Shown: positions 8,318 to 16,960, numbered from the stretch's first letter. The stretch: 64,000 nt of DNA from QKMZ01 sp012965515 (GCA_937879965.1 CALFMP010000014.1:124001-188000), one strand, 5' to 3'. A program made the numbers and translations. Notes: a model not told the origin generated them from the sequence alone.

Positions 8318-8740
8318 TCAGCTCGATTCCTTAGCTTTTCCGCCGACCACTTCGCCGAAAATCGTCACGTGAAAGCTGCGAACCTTGTATTTTTCACCCA
8401 ATTCCAGCTTTATTTGATTCAGTGTTTCGGCTGGAATGTCGATGACATCGCCGGTTTCGATATCCACGAAGTGATGGTGATCTGACATATTAGCGTCGTA
8501 TCGCACTCTGCCAGCCTCGGTCGTCACTTCTTGGACTACACCTGCAGCTACGAGGGCGTTTAACGTGTTGTAGACAGTGGCCCGAGACAAGCTCACCGGT
8601 AATTTGCCCTTTACCGCCTGGAACACCTCATCAGCCGTGGGATGGCTATGAGTGCCGAGGAGATACTCTGCAATTACCATTCGCTGGGGGGTGGGCTTCA
8701 CCCCGTGTGTGCTGAGTAACTCTTCTACATTGTGTTTCAT
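8318..8740 (-). CDS. Fur-family transcription regulator, PerR-like, cysteine-free
   Basis: 140 residues with both Fur-family parts. The winged helix (PTPQRMVIAEYLLGTHSHPT, then LSRATVYNTLNALVAAGVV, the recognition helix) is followed by the dimerisation domain with the HHH metal cluster (SDHHHFVDIETGDVIDI). Metal-binding His/Asp/Glu residues of PerR and Fur are in place. The protein has no cysteine at all, so the Cys4 structural zinc site of most PerR/Fur proteins is absent. It is autoregulated in all likelihood: a strong promoter with an operator over its -10 lies upstream. The rubrerythrin gene next to it, with the same box, indicates a peroxide-sensing (PerR) role rather than iron uptake control. 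Exact paralogue naming is uncertain. Confidence 0.92.
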   Translation of the reverse strand: MKHNVEELLSTHGVKPTPQRMVIAEYLLGTHSHPTADEVFQAVKGKLPVSLSRATVYNTLNALVAAGVVQEVTTEAGRVRYDANMSDHHHFVDIETGDVIDIPAETLNQIKLELGEKYKVRSFHVTIFGEVVGGKAKESS

Positions 8741-8796
8741 GGCATTCCGTCTTTTCGATTGGGCAAATTCAATTCGCTAGTTTGAACGTGTCTGTA

Positions 8797-8813
8797 TTTA
8801 GAATAAGTCTAAA
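8797..8813 (-). promoter_or_regulatory. PerR/Fur-type operator of the regulator gene
   Basis: TTTAGA-ATAAG-TCTAAA is a perfect 6-base inverted repeat with a 5-base spacer. Its core TTAGAATAAGTCTAA agrees with the PerR-box consensus at 11 of 14 defined positions. It overlaps the -10 element of the regulator's promoter, which fits autorepression. Confidence 0.75.
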
Positions 8814-8828
8814 CGTGGACATTGTCAA
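8800..8828 (-). promoter_or_regulatory. Sigma-70-type promoter of the Fur/PerR-like gene
   Basis: On the minus strand TTGACA (complement of 8823-8828) is followed by exactly 17 bases and TATTCT (complement of 8800-8805). The -35 is a perfect consensus. The palindromic operator covers the -10 and part of the spacer. Confidence 0.7.
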
Positions 8829-8925
8829 CCCCGCTTGACCATCTTTCATATAACCTGTGTCCGAACACAATTTCGTTTATAAATAGGTCCAAATTCGTTC
8901 GGTTGGCAAAGGAGTAGAAGGCTAG

Positions 8926-9159
8926 ATGGCGCTCAACGTAATTAAGAAAGCCATTGAAGAAGGCAAGATGCGCTGTCCTGAGTGCAAGGGCTCGGTCAAG
9001 CAATTTGATAAGTTTGTAGAAACCTGCGACTCCGTCTGGGATGGCGCCGGTGATTCCGGGCTGGAAACCAAGGGCGCCAAGGTAACGCTGATTTGCGGCA
9101 ACGGCAGTTGCGAATGGCGGGAGCGGACCGAATATTGGTCAGAATATATAGACGACTAG
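8926..9159 (+). CDS. Small zinc-ribbon-like protein, 77 aa
   Basis: ATG 8926 with AAAGGAG about 12 bases upstream. One CxxC knuckle (RCPECKG, Cys17 and Cys20) and a second cysteine pair CGNGSC near residue 58 could hold one zinc ion. Between them are acidic and aromatic residues, and the tail is RERTEYWSEYIDD. There is no signal peptide. Zinc ribbons of this size can be nucleic-acid or protein adaptors; no family name is recognised. It is divergent from the PerR-like gene. Confidence 0.75.
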   Translation: MALNVIKKAIEEGKMRCPECKGSVKQFDKFVETCDSVWDGAGDSGLETKGAKVTLICGNGSCEWRERTEYWSEYIDD

Positions 9160-9163
9160 GTCG

Positions 9164-10225
9164 TTAGCCTTCGTTCGATTTTGTAGTGCCTTCAGCTTCT
9201 TTATCCGGCTGTGGCAACGATGAGCTTGTATCCGTTTGCTCCGCATCGTCGCTCGGTGGTTGCGCGGGTGCTGACTTAGCCTCAATCGCTTCAGCATGCT
9301 TGAGGCAGGCCTCGCTCTGAGCGCGGTTTCCTCGTGCTGTGTTCAGATCGGCAAGTTTGCGCCAAATGTATGCTGATTCAGCAGATTCCGGGCCACTTTT
9401 CTTTTCCACAAGCGTAAGTGCGCGGCGCAAGAGCTGCTCAGCGAGAGGATACTGTCCCAATGTCTTGTAAGTGACGGCCATGCCGATCAGATTCACAGGT
9501 GTGTCCGCATCTGCTGTGTGACCGTTTGCGCCATTCTTAATCGCTTGCCTGTACTCGCTTTCCATGTCGTCGAGCCGGCTTTCTCTTGCTTTGATATTTT
9601 CAATCGTCTTTTCGAGTGCCTGTTCTGCGATTGCTCTGTCTTTGTCATTGCCGCTGCGTGACAAAGTCTGCAAGGCGGAAACCGTTCCTTGACTGGCATA
9701 GATGGAGGCGATTTTGCCGGCAAGTTTTGCATCGGCAAGCGAGTTAATCGCTAAAATAGCTGCTTTCTTGCTTTGCTCACTGCCTGTCAGGTGCGGGATG
9801 AATTTTTCAATCGTCTGGATTTCCTGCACTTTCAACTGCTGCTGGTTGTAGGTGTAAGTAAAGACGCCACCGGCCAGGAAAATGAACACACCCGATATGA
9901 TCGGTGCCACTGCCGCTATTTTGTCCCACATGTCTTTTTCCGGCTTCACTGCGCTGCTCACAGTCACTGATGTGGAGCCATCATTTCCGGTAATGCGTTT
10001 TACTACGTCGGGAGCGCGATCGAGCTTTGATTCGTCTTCCACACTGCCATCTATAGATTGCGTAGCGTTGTCCATTTGTAGACTTCCAAACTTTTGCGCT
10101 CTTGAAGCATCACTAAATGCATCGGATTCGGAATGCTCGCATTGGCTGCCCGTGTCCACGCGCGCAGTTCTTTGAATCACACTCAAAGTATAGTCGTGTG
10201 ACGTACCGGGATCAAATTGAATCAC
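9164..10225 (-). CDS. Single-pass membrane protein with C-terminal TPRs
   Basis: A polar N-terminal segment of about 100 residues is followed by one membrane helix (IAAVAPIISGVFIFLAGG, near residues 103-125). A helical region follows, then TPR-like repeats (PVNLIGMAVTYKTLGQYPLA and AYIWRKLADLNTARGNRAQS), and an acidic low-complexity tail. The longest frame starts at GTG 10225 behind AAGGA. An ATG at 10075 (Met51) behind GGAAG is an equally good start and would give 303 residues. It is convergent with the zinc-ribbon gene, with stops four bases apart. It is probably a membrane-anchored scaffold; no enzyme motif is seen. Confidence 0.75.
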   Translation of the reverse strand: MIQFDPGTSHDYTLSVIQRTARVDTGSQCEHSESDAFSDASRAQKFGSLQMDNATQSIDGSVEDESKLDRAPDVVKRITGNDGSTSVTVSSAVKPEKDMWDKIAAVAPIISGVFIFLAGGVFTYTYNQQQLKVQEIQTIEKFIPHLTGSEQSKKAAILAINSLADAKLAGKIASIYASQGTVSALQTLSRSGNDKDRAIAEQALEKTIENIKARESRLDDMESEYRQAIKNGANGHTADADTPVNLIGMAVTYKTLGQYPLAEQLLRRALTLVEKKSGPESAESAYIWRKLADLNTARGNRAQSEACLKHAEAIEAKSAPAQPPSDDAEQTDTSSSLPQPDKEAEGTTKSNEG

Positions 10226-10463
10226 TCACTTTTCCTTCTTACTGCGCATGAATGAATGATGGGCACTTGTTTTACGTCTTTGTAAATAAAGCTGCAAAGC
10301 ATTGAAATGTGCTAATCTACTGAGTCTTCTAGCATATGGTCTGTGTAATTCTTGTGAATCATCTTCCTGAAGTATTTCAACCGAGTCGCGATGATTCGGC
10401 GGTTTCAATCGAGTGAATCACGCAGTCTAATGAATGAACCAGTCTCAAATTTCGGAGGCTTCC

Positions 10464-11468
10464 GTGTCTGTCAAAACTCAAGAAAAAATGCGTGCGGTCG
10501 TAATCAGTAAATTCGGCGAGCCGGAAGTGTTGAAAGTCCAAGAGGTCGAAGCGCCGCAGCCGGAGCGCGGCGAGGTGCGCGTGCAGGTGAAGGCGACATC
10601 TGTAAATCGTGCCGATGTAATGCAGCGCCTGGGCAAGTATCCTGCGCCGTCCGATTGTCCACAGGATATCCCAGGATTGGAGTTTGCCGGTGTGGTTGAT
10701 GCCATCGGCGATGGTGCGGGAGATTGGAAAAAAGGAGATCGTGTTTTTGGCTTATGTGGCGGTGGAGCTTATGCAGAATACGTAGTGGTTCATGGTCGTA
10801 CTATCGCACCGATTCCTGCCAATCTATCCTTTTCTGAAGCAGCGGCAATCCCTGAGGTATTCATCACAGCATACGATGCGCTGGTTTCTCAGATGCGATT
10901 GGTACCAGGAGACAATGTTTTGATAAGCGCCGTGGGCAGCGGCGTCGGCACTGCCGCGGTACAAATCGTCAAGGCCTTGGGCGCACGATCGATTGGTACA
11001 AGTCGCACCCAGGAGAAATTGGATCAAGCGAAAGAACTGGGTATGGACGATGGAATCTTGGTTGGCGATGGCAAATTTTCTGAGCAAGTCCTAAAGCTTA
11101 CCGGCGGAAGGGGCGTTGATCTTGTGCTTGAACTAACTGGTGGCTCTTATGTAGAAGAAGACATAGACTGTCTGGCTGCGCAAGGACGTTTAATTGTTGT
11201 GGGACTTGTTGCCGGCGCCAAAGCAAATGTAAATCTTGGAAAAGTGTTGAGCAGTAGATTGGAGATTAAGGGAACTACGCTGCGCAGACGTCCACTGGAG
11301 GAGAAGATCCAAGTCACAAATGTATTTGCAAAACAGATCTTGCCTCTCTTCGAGAAAGGGCTGCTCAAGCCGATTATCGCGGAGACATTCAAGCTTGAGA
11401 ATGCCGCTGAGGCTCATCACTTTATGCAAGCAGACAAGAATTTCGGCAAAGTAATTCTTACACTTTAG
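10464..11468 (+). CDS. NAD(P)H:quinone oxidoreductase, PIG3-like zinc-independent MDR family
   Basis: GTG 10464 is preferred because GGAGG (10454-10458) sits five bases upstream; the in-frame ATG at 10434 has no such site. The protein is a medium-chain dehydrogenase/reductase. The N-terminal GroES-like domain has VKATSVNRADVMQRLGKYP, a quinone-reductase signature with Asn-Arg-Ala-Asp in place of the catalytic zinc ligands. GLEFAGVVDAIG follows, and the Rossmann loop reads SAVGSGVGTAAVQIVKALGA, where PIG3-type enzymes usually have GGASGVGTAA. It reduces quinones or reactive enones with NADPH in the cytoplasm. There are no structural-zinc cysteines. The next gene begins 35 bases downstream, so the two may form an operon. 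Confidence 0.92.
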   Translation: MSVKTQEKMRAVVISKFGEPEVLKVQEVEAPQPERGEVRVQVKATSVNRADVMQRLGKYPAPSDCPQDIPGLEFAGVVDAIGDGAGDWKKGDRVFGLCGGGAYAEYVVVHGRTIAPIPANLSFSEAAAIPEVFITAYDALVSQMRLVPGDNVLISAVGSGVGTAAVQIVKALGARSIGTSRTQEKLDQAKELGMDDGILVGDGKFSEQVLKLTGGRGVDLVLELTGGSYVEEDIDCLAAQGRLIVVGLVAGAKANVNLGKVLSSRLEIKGTTLRRRPLEEKIQVTNVFAKQILPLFEKGLLKPIIAETFKLENAAEAHHFMQADKNFGKVILTL

Positions 11469-11503
11469 AGCTATAGATTCAGGAAAAACAATCGCGGCTA
11501 AAG

Positions 11504-12403
11504 ATGTCCAACGAATGCGCGGAAGAAACACAATTTACCGAAGACGGCTCTCTGACTCTGAAAGATGAGCAAACTGGTGAGCTGTATCACAATCGGGCCG
11601 GCGCATACACTGAGGCGTTAGCGAATTTTGTGGAACCTCTAAAACTGTATGAACTTGCCGGGGAAGCGGGACAGTTAGCATTTCTGGATGTCTGTTTTGG
11701 ACTTGGCTACAACACCTTTTGCCTCTTGAATGAGCTCTCGAAGCTGGCCTTAGTGACCGATTCGATCAAGATTGTCGCCATCGAGAAATTTCAGAAGCCG
11801 CTCTTATATATAAGTAGAGTTCTTTCTGACGAACGCTTTCGAAAATTGAGCGAAGAAATCGGTTCGCAGGCGTCTTGTCTGGCTGCAGGAAAGTTCGGCA
11901 CATGGGAGTTTCAGCTGCAATGCAAAACGCGTAAAGTGTGCGTGAGGTTTGAACTTGTGCAAGGCGATCTGCGTCAAATTGTGCCACCACTGGTTGAGCG
12001 CGATCGCGGAATCTTTGATGGAATATTCCATGATCCTTTCTCCCCTCGCCGGGCTCCGGAACTCTGGACCATTGACCTTTTCGAGTGTTACAAGAGAATG
12101 TTGAAAGAGCCAAACGGTAAAGTGGTCACTTATAGCGCGGCAAGTGCTGTTAGAGGCGGGTTTTGCCAATCTGGAATGCTGGTGCGAAGAACTCCCGCGG
12201 TAGGAGCAAAATCAGGAGGTACGCTTGCCATGCTGCCTTCCATTGCTTGCCCTGAAGAAAATGGATTGCCACTGCTCAGCGACGAGAGCGACAAACTGGC
12301 TGGTAGAGCGGGTGTACCGTACAGGGATTTGCACTTTTGTAAAACAGCAAAAGAGATCTTACGCGCGCGGGAAGCGGAACAGAAACTGCAATTCCCTTAC
12401 TAG
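11504..12403 (+). CDS. MnmC-like tRNA-modification methyltransferase domain protein
   Basis: 299 residues. The first part has the SAM-binding strand-loop LAFLDVCFGLGYNTFCLLNE, matching the DxGFGxGxN motif of the MnmC methyltransferase (DUF752) domain. A later acidic loop at the second strand reads VAIEKF. The family signature D-A/P-FSP...PELW occurs as HDPFSPRRAPELWTIDLF, where the Asp and FSP are the active-site loop, followed by GKVVTYSAASAVRGGFCQSG. In MnmC this domain methylates nm5U34 of tRNA wobble positions. Only the methyltransferase half is present; the FAD-dependent oxidase half is missing, as in many stand-alone homologues, so the exact substrate is less sure. Confidence 0.85.
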   Translation: MSNECAEETQFTEDGSLTLKDEQTGELYHNRAGAYTEALANFVEPLKLYELAGEAGQLAFLDVCFGLGYNTFCLLNELSKLALVTDSIKIVAIEKFQKPLLYISRVLSDERFRKLSEEIGSQASCLAAGKFGTWEFQLQCKTRKVCVRFELVQGDLRQIVPPLVERDRGIFDGIFHDPFSPRRAPELWTIDLFECYKRMLKEPNGKVVTYSAASAVRGGFCQSGMLVRRTPAVGAKSGGTLAMLPSIACPEENGLPLLSDESDKLAGRAGVPYRDLHFCKTAKEILRAREAEQKLQFPY

Positions 12404-12614
12404 AAGGGTGTTTTACCATCCCCGTTTTTCTGAAGATTATTTTCAGTGATATCAAGATGGGGAACCGGCATCAATAGCTGTTTTCAGAGACCCGCGCCAG
12501 CAGCCAATCTTGGCATGAAGAAAATATGAATATTAGCGGCGTTTAATCAAATATCGAGAACATTTCGGACATGTCCGCGTCTTCCAATACGTGAAAGCAA
12601 GGAGGCTATGTCCT

Positions 12615-12965
12615 ATGAAGAAACTTATGTCACTCGGACTCATCGCAGGTGCTATTGCACTTACGACTACTGCCTTCGCGCCTACAGAAGCTCAAGCCAA
12701 TGATCGCGAAAGAGCGTTGAACCAATTGGCAATGCAAATGTACATGAATAATATGGCGGCGCAAGGACAGTATTACAACAACCCGTATTTCGGCAATCCC
12801 AATTACAACAATTACGGGTATGGCCGCTACATAAACGGAAATGGTTATTGGAGGAACAATAACCGCTACTGGAATAACAACTGGAATAACAACTGGAACA
12901 ACGGCTACTTCAACAATGGTTATGGCCTGGGTACAGTTGGAAGAATTCTCAACAGGATCTTCTAA
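12615..12965 (+). CDS. Secreted Asn/Tyr/Gly-rich low-complexity protein
   Basis: ATG 12615 gives a textbook signal peptide (MKKLMSLGLIAGAIALTTTA, cleavage after AQA) with GGAGG at 12601-12605; the longer frame from GTG 12591 overlaps this site. The mature part of about 85 residues is dominated by Asn, Tyr, Gly and Trp with N/Y-rich near-repeats (for example WNNNWNNNWNNGYFNNGYG), and ends in an amphipathic RILNRIF. No family is recognised. Composition of this kind is known from adhesive, amyloid-like or surface-matrix proteins; that is an analogy only. A strong terminator hairpin follows 17 bases after the stop. Confidence 0.8.
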   Translation: MKKLMSLGLIAGAIALTTTAFAPTEAQANDRERALNQLAMQMYMNNMAAQGQYYNNPYFGNPNYNNYGYGRYINGNGYWRNNNRYWNNNWNNNWNNGYFNNGYGLGTVGRILNRIF

Positions 12966-12981
12966 TGACAGTGTAGACGCT

Positions 12982-13010
12982 GGCGGCAAGCCATCCTGCT
13001 TGCCGTCTTT
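12982..13010 (+). terminator. Rho-independent terminator after the Asn/Tyr-rich gene
   Basis: GGCGGCAAGC, a 6-base loop, then GCTTGCCGTC form a 10-base-pair stem with one G-T pair, followed by TTT. Confidence 0.75.
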
Positions 13011-13039
13011 ACTAGACAGACAGACAGTTTTTCGGCACG

Positions 13040-13067
13040 GAAGCAGCACCATCCCCGGTGCTGCTTC
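13040..13067. terminator. Strong 11-bp hairpin between convergent genes
   Basis: GAAGCAGCACC, loop ATCCCC, GGTGCTGCTTC is a perfect 11-base-pair stem. T-runs are poor on both sides, so it may be a terminator or an RNA-stabilising stem. A further small GGCGCA/TGCGCC stem with TTTT follows at 13098-13118. Confidence 0.55.
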
Positions 13068-13145
13068 TGATTTGTAGACTCTTTAGCGGAGCGTATCGGC
13101 GCATTGCCTGCGCCTTTTGTTGGACGAAGCATGGCGTCGCCCGCT

Positions 13146-13164
13146 GGCGGCAAGCATGCCGACC
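13146..13164. repeat. Degenerate copy of the GGCGGCAAG palindromic repeat
   Basis: GGCGGCAAGCATGCCGACC resembles one arm of the repeat pair at 58475-58534 (shared GGCGGCAAG...ATGCCG). It lies in the intergenic space close to the kdsD 3' end. Confidence 0.35.
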
Positions 13165-13209
13165 TTTGGAGGAGAAGAACTCAGTTTCGAAACTGGTTAC
13201 CCGTTTCGC

Positions 13210-14259
13210 CTAGATGACTCCGGCGCGCAGAAGGTCTTTCAAGTGAATGAGACCTTCGGGTCTGGACTGTTCGTCGAGAATAATCAAATCCGAGATTGCA
13301 TGTTTTTCCATCAGTTTGAGAGCCTCTACTGCCAGGGCGTCTGAGTTGATGGTCTTTGGATTGGAGGTCGAAATTTCAGATGCGGTTTTTTCAAAAGCGC
13401 TTTGTCCCCATTTGACCAGCGAACGTCGCAAGTCTCCGTCCGTGATAATGCCTTTAAGATGCTCGTCCGCGTCGACAACAACAGCAAAACCGAGGCGTTT
13501 TGCGTCGATTTCGGCGAGCACTTCATTGTATGTGGCACTCTGTGAAACTTGCGGCATCTGCAGACCAACGCGCATAACATCGCGTACAGAGACCAATTGC
13601 TGCCCAAGCGAGCCGCCTGGGTGGCGACGTGCGAAATCTTCGGCACGGAATCCTTTGCGTGTCATAAGAACTATCGCCATTGCATCAGCCATAGCCAGCG
13701 TTGCTGTAGTCGAGGTTGTCGGTGCGAGGTTGAAGGGGCACGCTTCTCTATCGACAGCTACGTCGATAACGACTTCGCTATGCTTTGCCAATGTCGACTG
13801 AGGAGCGCCTGTCAACGCAATTACCTTCAGACCCATTCGTTTGATAGGATCGAGAACTTGCTTGATTTCAGAGGTTTCGCCCGAGTAAGAGAGGGCAATT
13901 ACCAGATCTCTTTCTTCCAGCATCCCGAAGTCGCCGTGGCGTAGCTCAGCTGGATGTACGAAAAACGCGGGAGTTCCGGTCGAAGCGAGTGTGGCTGCAA
14001 TTTTATTGCCGATGTGTCCGGACTTACCGATGCCGGTGACCACGACTTTTCCCTGGCAGCCGAGAAGCAGTTCTATTGCATACTCGAAAGACGCCCCCAG
14101 CCGTTCCGCGATAGAGCGCAGTGCGTCTGCTTCCATGTTGAGCACGCGCTTAGCCTGCTCGACGAGCGTTTCTCTGGACGAGCTCGGCGGGCAATCGGCT
14201 AAATATGTTTCCGGAGCGAAAGTGCCCTGGCTGAGATTGGAGTCTTGAGGGTTTGCCAT
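13210..14259 (-). CDS. kdsD: D-arabinose 5-phosphate isomerase (SIS + two CBS domains)
   Basis: 349 residues in the family order. An N-terminal SIS domain carries GKVVVTGIGKSGHIGNKIAA and the HPAELRHGDFGM active-site segment, then LVIALSYSGETSEIKQVLDP. Two CBS domains follow at about residues 230-349 (VRDVMRVGLQMPQV...GIITDGDLRR and ISDLIILDE). The TTSTTATLAMADA helix before the CBS pair is diagnostic of KdsD/KpsF. The enzyme converts ribulose 5-phosphate to arabinose 5-phosphate for Kdo synthesis, implying a Gram-negative lipopolysaccharide-type envelope. It is about 20 residues longer than E. coli KdsD at the N-terminus. No other Kdo gene is in the window. Confidence 0.95.
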   Translation of the reverse strand: MANPQDSNLSQGTFAPETYLADCPPSSSRETLVEQAKRVLNMEADALRSIAERLGASFEYAIELLLGCQGKVVVTGIGKSGHIGNKIAATLASTGTPAFFVHPAELRHGDFGMLEERDLVIALSYSGETSEIKQVLDPIKRMGLKVIALTGAPQSTLAKHSEVVIDVAVDREACPFNLAPTTSTTATLAMADAMAIVLMTRKGFRAEDFARRHPGGSLGQQLVSVRDVMRVGLQMPQVSQSATYNEVLAEIDAKRLGFAVVVDADEHLKGIITDGDLRRSLVKWGQSAFEKTASEISTSNPKTINSDALAVEALKLMEKHAISDLIILDEQSRPEGLIHLKDLLRAGVI

Positions 14260-14554
14260 TGAAAAATCCAGCCGGAGCTGACCTTAATTGGGGAAATACC
14301 AAAATGTTGACATTAACCAGTTGATTCTACCTGGTGTTGCCAGTGGCTACTTTGGAAGGAATTCAAGCTGTCGGCGCAAAGCGGTTGTCAAGCGTGAAAC
14401 CCCTGAGCTGGTAAGGGTTTTGCAGATCTTACATTTCATTTTGATTGGATATCTGAGTCTAAGTTAAATCTCAGTTTTCTATATAGACAACGTTTCTTTC
14501 GGATTTTTGGGCAATTTCTATTTAGAGGGCTTTGGTAACCTTTGTAAGACAAAT

Positions 14555-16900
14555 ATGCCGGCAATCTTTTCGCGTGGAGAGAAACTAGAAAACGGACACT
14601 ACACCGTCGTCAAAGAAATTGGCGTTGGTGGAATGGGTGTTGTCTATCATTGCCGCGATGAGCTGCTTACTCGCGATGTTGCGATAAAAATGCTCCTGCC
14701 GGAGCTGATGTCAGACAAGAAAAATCTCGAGGTGTTTCGCCAGGAAGCGCGTCTGGCGGCACAGCTTGAACACCCCAATCTGGTGACTGTCTACGACATT
14801 GGTGTCGAGGAAAGACATGGTAAACAGCACCACTTTCTGGCAATGGAATATTTGACTGGCGGCAACCTGGCGATTCGCTTGCAAGATTCAGCCCTGTCTC
14901 TAGAGCATGCCCTCAACTGGATGAAACAACTTGCTTCCGGCATATCCTTTGCGCACAAGCGGGGCGTAATCCACCAGGACATCAAAGCGGACAACATCTT
15001 CATCACGAATGAAGGCGATCTGAAAATCGGCGACTTTGGACTTGCCCGTTTGTTAGCCGGTAGAGTGGGAGCCGGCAATACAAAAATTATGGGTACTCCG
15101 GCCTACATGTCACCGGAGCTCGCCCGTGGTGAGCCGCAAGATCATCGCTCCGACATTTATTCGCTGGGTGTGCTCTTTTTTGAGATGGCGACAGGAAGCT
15201 TGCCCTTTAGAGCTAAAGGCATGATCGAGATGGCGATGAAACATGCCACCGCTGCCATCCCTTCGATACGTCGTCAGAATCCTGAAGCGCCGGAAGTGCT
15301 CGACAAAGTTATTCGCCGCATGATGGCAAAGATGGCTGAAGATCGCTATCAGAGTGCGGCCGACATTCTAGACATAATCGACGAACTGATTTTCGAATTA
15401 CGCGTTCAACGGCTGGGTATCAGCTCCAATCGACCATTGCTCAAGTCAGGGGAGGTTCTCCAAGATGCACTCGATCAGCGTGACGCGCGCAGTTCGGGAG
15501 TCGCACGCGCAGTGCAGGCGCCGGACGTTTTACCAAGCAAGCCCAGCAACCAAGTGGCAAAAAGCGATAATACAAAACCGGCACCACCTCTGGAGTCGAC
15601 ACTCGAATTAGACAGGGAAAAAGAACGGCTGGAGGCGCAGGCGCGCGAAGACAAAGATAGAGCTGCAAAATGGGAGTCGATAGAATCTTTGTTGCGTGAC
15701 AAAGCCGACAAGGGTGCTGATAAAAGCGATCAAGAGCGCAAGGGTGAGTCTAGAATCCCAGAAATTACGAAGAATACGGAACCGTTGGCTATGCCTGCGG
15801 TCAGCAAAACACCTCCGGCACCGCCTGTAATACCAAAAGCTCCACCAGCCAAGGCAACGTTAGGGCAAGCAAACCAGTCCCTGCAGAAATTCCGGGTTGC
15901 GCTCGATACCGAATGGGTGTTTAAAACCAAAGGTCCGATCGGTTGGTCTTCGCAGCCATTGATTGATCGAAGCGAAAAGATACTTTTCATCGCGTCTTGC
16001 GATGGCAATTTGTATGCCGTAGATCTGCGGGTGGGGAACAAGCTTTGGAACCATCAAATGACGGAACCAATATTGGCTGCTCCCGTGACGATTGGGAATT
16101 ATGTATTTGTCAGTGCGGCTTCAGGCGAAACACTTTGTCTGGATTCTTACACCGGAAAAGTGATTTGGAAGAACGCTATTAACGCGAAAACGGTAGCATC
16201 TCTTGCTGTCATAAAGGAATCGGCTTTGCTTGTGGCAAGCGGCAATGAGTTAAGAGCGCTTGATGTTCGATCAGGCGAAGTGCTGTGGATGTATTCAACC
16301 GGTGCTCCGATCGTTGCGACCCCCCTGGTCCAGGGCGATTCAGTTTTAGTTGGTACTAAGACTGGTGACTTACTTGCCGTTAGCGCTTCTAAAGGAAAAT
16401 TCGTCTGGAAGTTCAAAGCGGAGGGGGCAATAATCTCATCGCCTTTCGCTTCAGTAGATACTGTGTATGTCGGCACAAAATCTGGAAATTTTTACGCGTT
16501 GGAGACCAGCCAGGGATTGATGGTATGGGAATACCCGGCAAACGGAAGAATAGTCAGCAAAGGGGCCATTGTTTTCACTTCTGTGGCATTTGCCAGTCAA
16601 GACAGATGGTTATATTGTTGCGAAAAGTATGATGGTCGTCTGAAGTGGAAAGCCGCACTCAAAGGCAGAGTATCTGCTGATCTCTGTACATACAAAGGGC
16701 AAATTATCTGCGCAACAGAAGACGGCTGGCTACAAACATTCTCTGCGTCAAACGGTCAAATGAGATGGCAGACTGATATTTGCAAGAAAATTCAATCACC
16801 GCCAATGGTGGCAAATAACTCACTTTATGTGGGGACTGTTGAAGGTGAGTTGTACGCCTATTCTTTAGCATCGGCTGAGAATACGGAGCAATCGGCATAA
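14555..16900 (+). CDS. Ser/Thr protein kinase fused to a PQQ-type beta-propeller
   Basis: ATG 14555 begins the kinase; the longer TTG frame from 14507 adds 16 unconserved residues. Kinase parts: glycine loop GVGGMG (23-28), Lys45 in VAIK, Glu64, catalytic loop HQDIKADN (140-147), DFG at 160-162, and GTPAYMSPE in the P+1 loop. The usual HRD Arg is Gln, making it a non-RD kinase. Residues from about 285 to 465 are a charged, proline-rich linker. The remaining 310 residues carry at least seven PQQ/pyrrolo-quinoline-type propeller blades (LYAVDLRVGNKLWNHQMTEP, ETLCLDSYTGKVIWKNA, ALDVRSGEVLWMYST). No membrane helix is present, so the propeller is cytoplasmic, unlike the many receptor kinases with outside sensors. 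It may bind substrates or a ligand. Confidence 0.93.
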   Translation: MPAIFSRGEKLENGHYTVVKEIGVGGMGVVYHCRDELLTRDVAIKMLLPELMSDKKNLEVFRQEARLAAQLEHPNLVTVYDIGVEERHGKQHHFLAMEYLTGGNLAIRLQDSALSLEHALNWMKQLASGISFAHKRGVIHQDIKADNIFITNEGDLKIGDFGLARLLAGRVGAGNTKIMGTPAYMSPELARGEPQDHRSDIYSLGVLFFEMATGSLPFRAKGMIEMAMKHATAAIPSIRRQNPEAPEVLDKVIRRMMAKMAEDRYQSAADILDIIDELIFELRVQRLGISSNRPLLKSGEVLQDALDQRDARSSGVARAVQAPDVLPSKPSNQVAKSDNTKPAPPLESTLELDREKERLEAQAREDKDRAAKWESIESLLRDKADKGADKSDQERKGESRIPEITKNTEPLAMPAVSKTPPAPPVIPKAPPAKATLGQANQSLQKFRVALDTEWVFKTKGPIGWSSQPLIDRSEKILFIASCDGNLYAVDLRVGNKLWNHQMTEPILAAPVTIGNYVFVSAASGETLCLDSYTGKVIWKNAINAKTVASLAVIKESALLVASGNELRALDVRSGEVLWMYSTGAPIVATPLVQGDSVLVGTKTGDLLAVSASKGKFVWKFKAEGAIISSPFASVDTVYVGTKSGNFYALETSQGLMVWEYPANGRIVSKGAIVFTSVAFASQDRWLYCCEKYDGRLKWKAALKGRVSADLCTYKGQIICATEDGWLQTFSASNGQMRWQTDICKKIQSPPMVANNSLYVGTVEGELYAYSLASAENTEQSA

Positions 16901-16960
16901 GTGTCTTGGCAGAGTGCTGGCGACATATTTGCCTATAATGTGAATAGAGAGTTTCTATCT

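Noticed and set aside
10226..10408. 60-residue frame directly upstream of the TPR membrane gene
   Set aside because: No Shine-Dalgarno sequence and unnatural composition; more likely the promoter and leader of the next gene.
12982..13118. Three hairpins in a row as a possible structured RNA
   Set aside because: The stems fit terminators and repeat remnants between convergent genes; no conserved RNA fold recognised.
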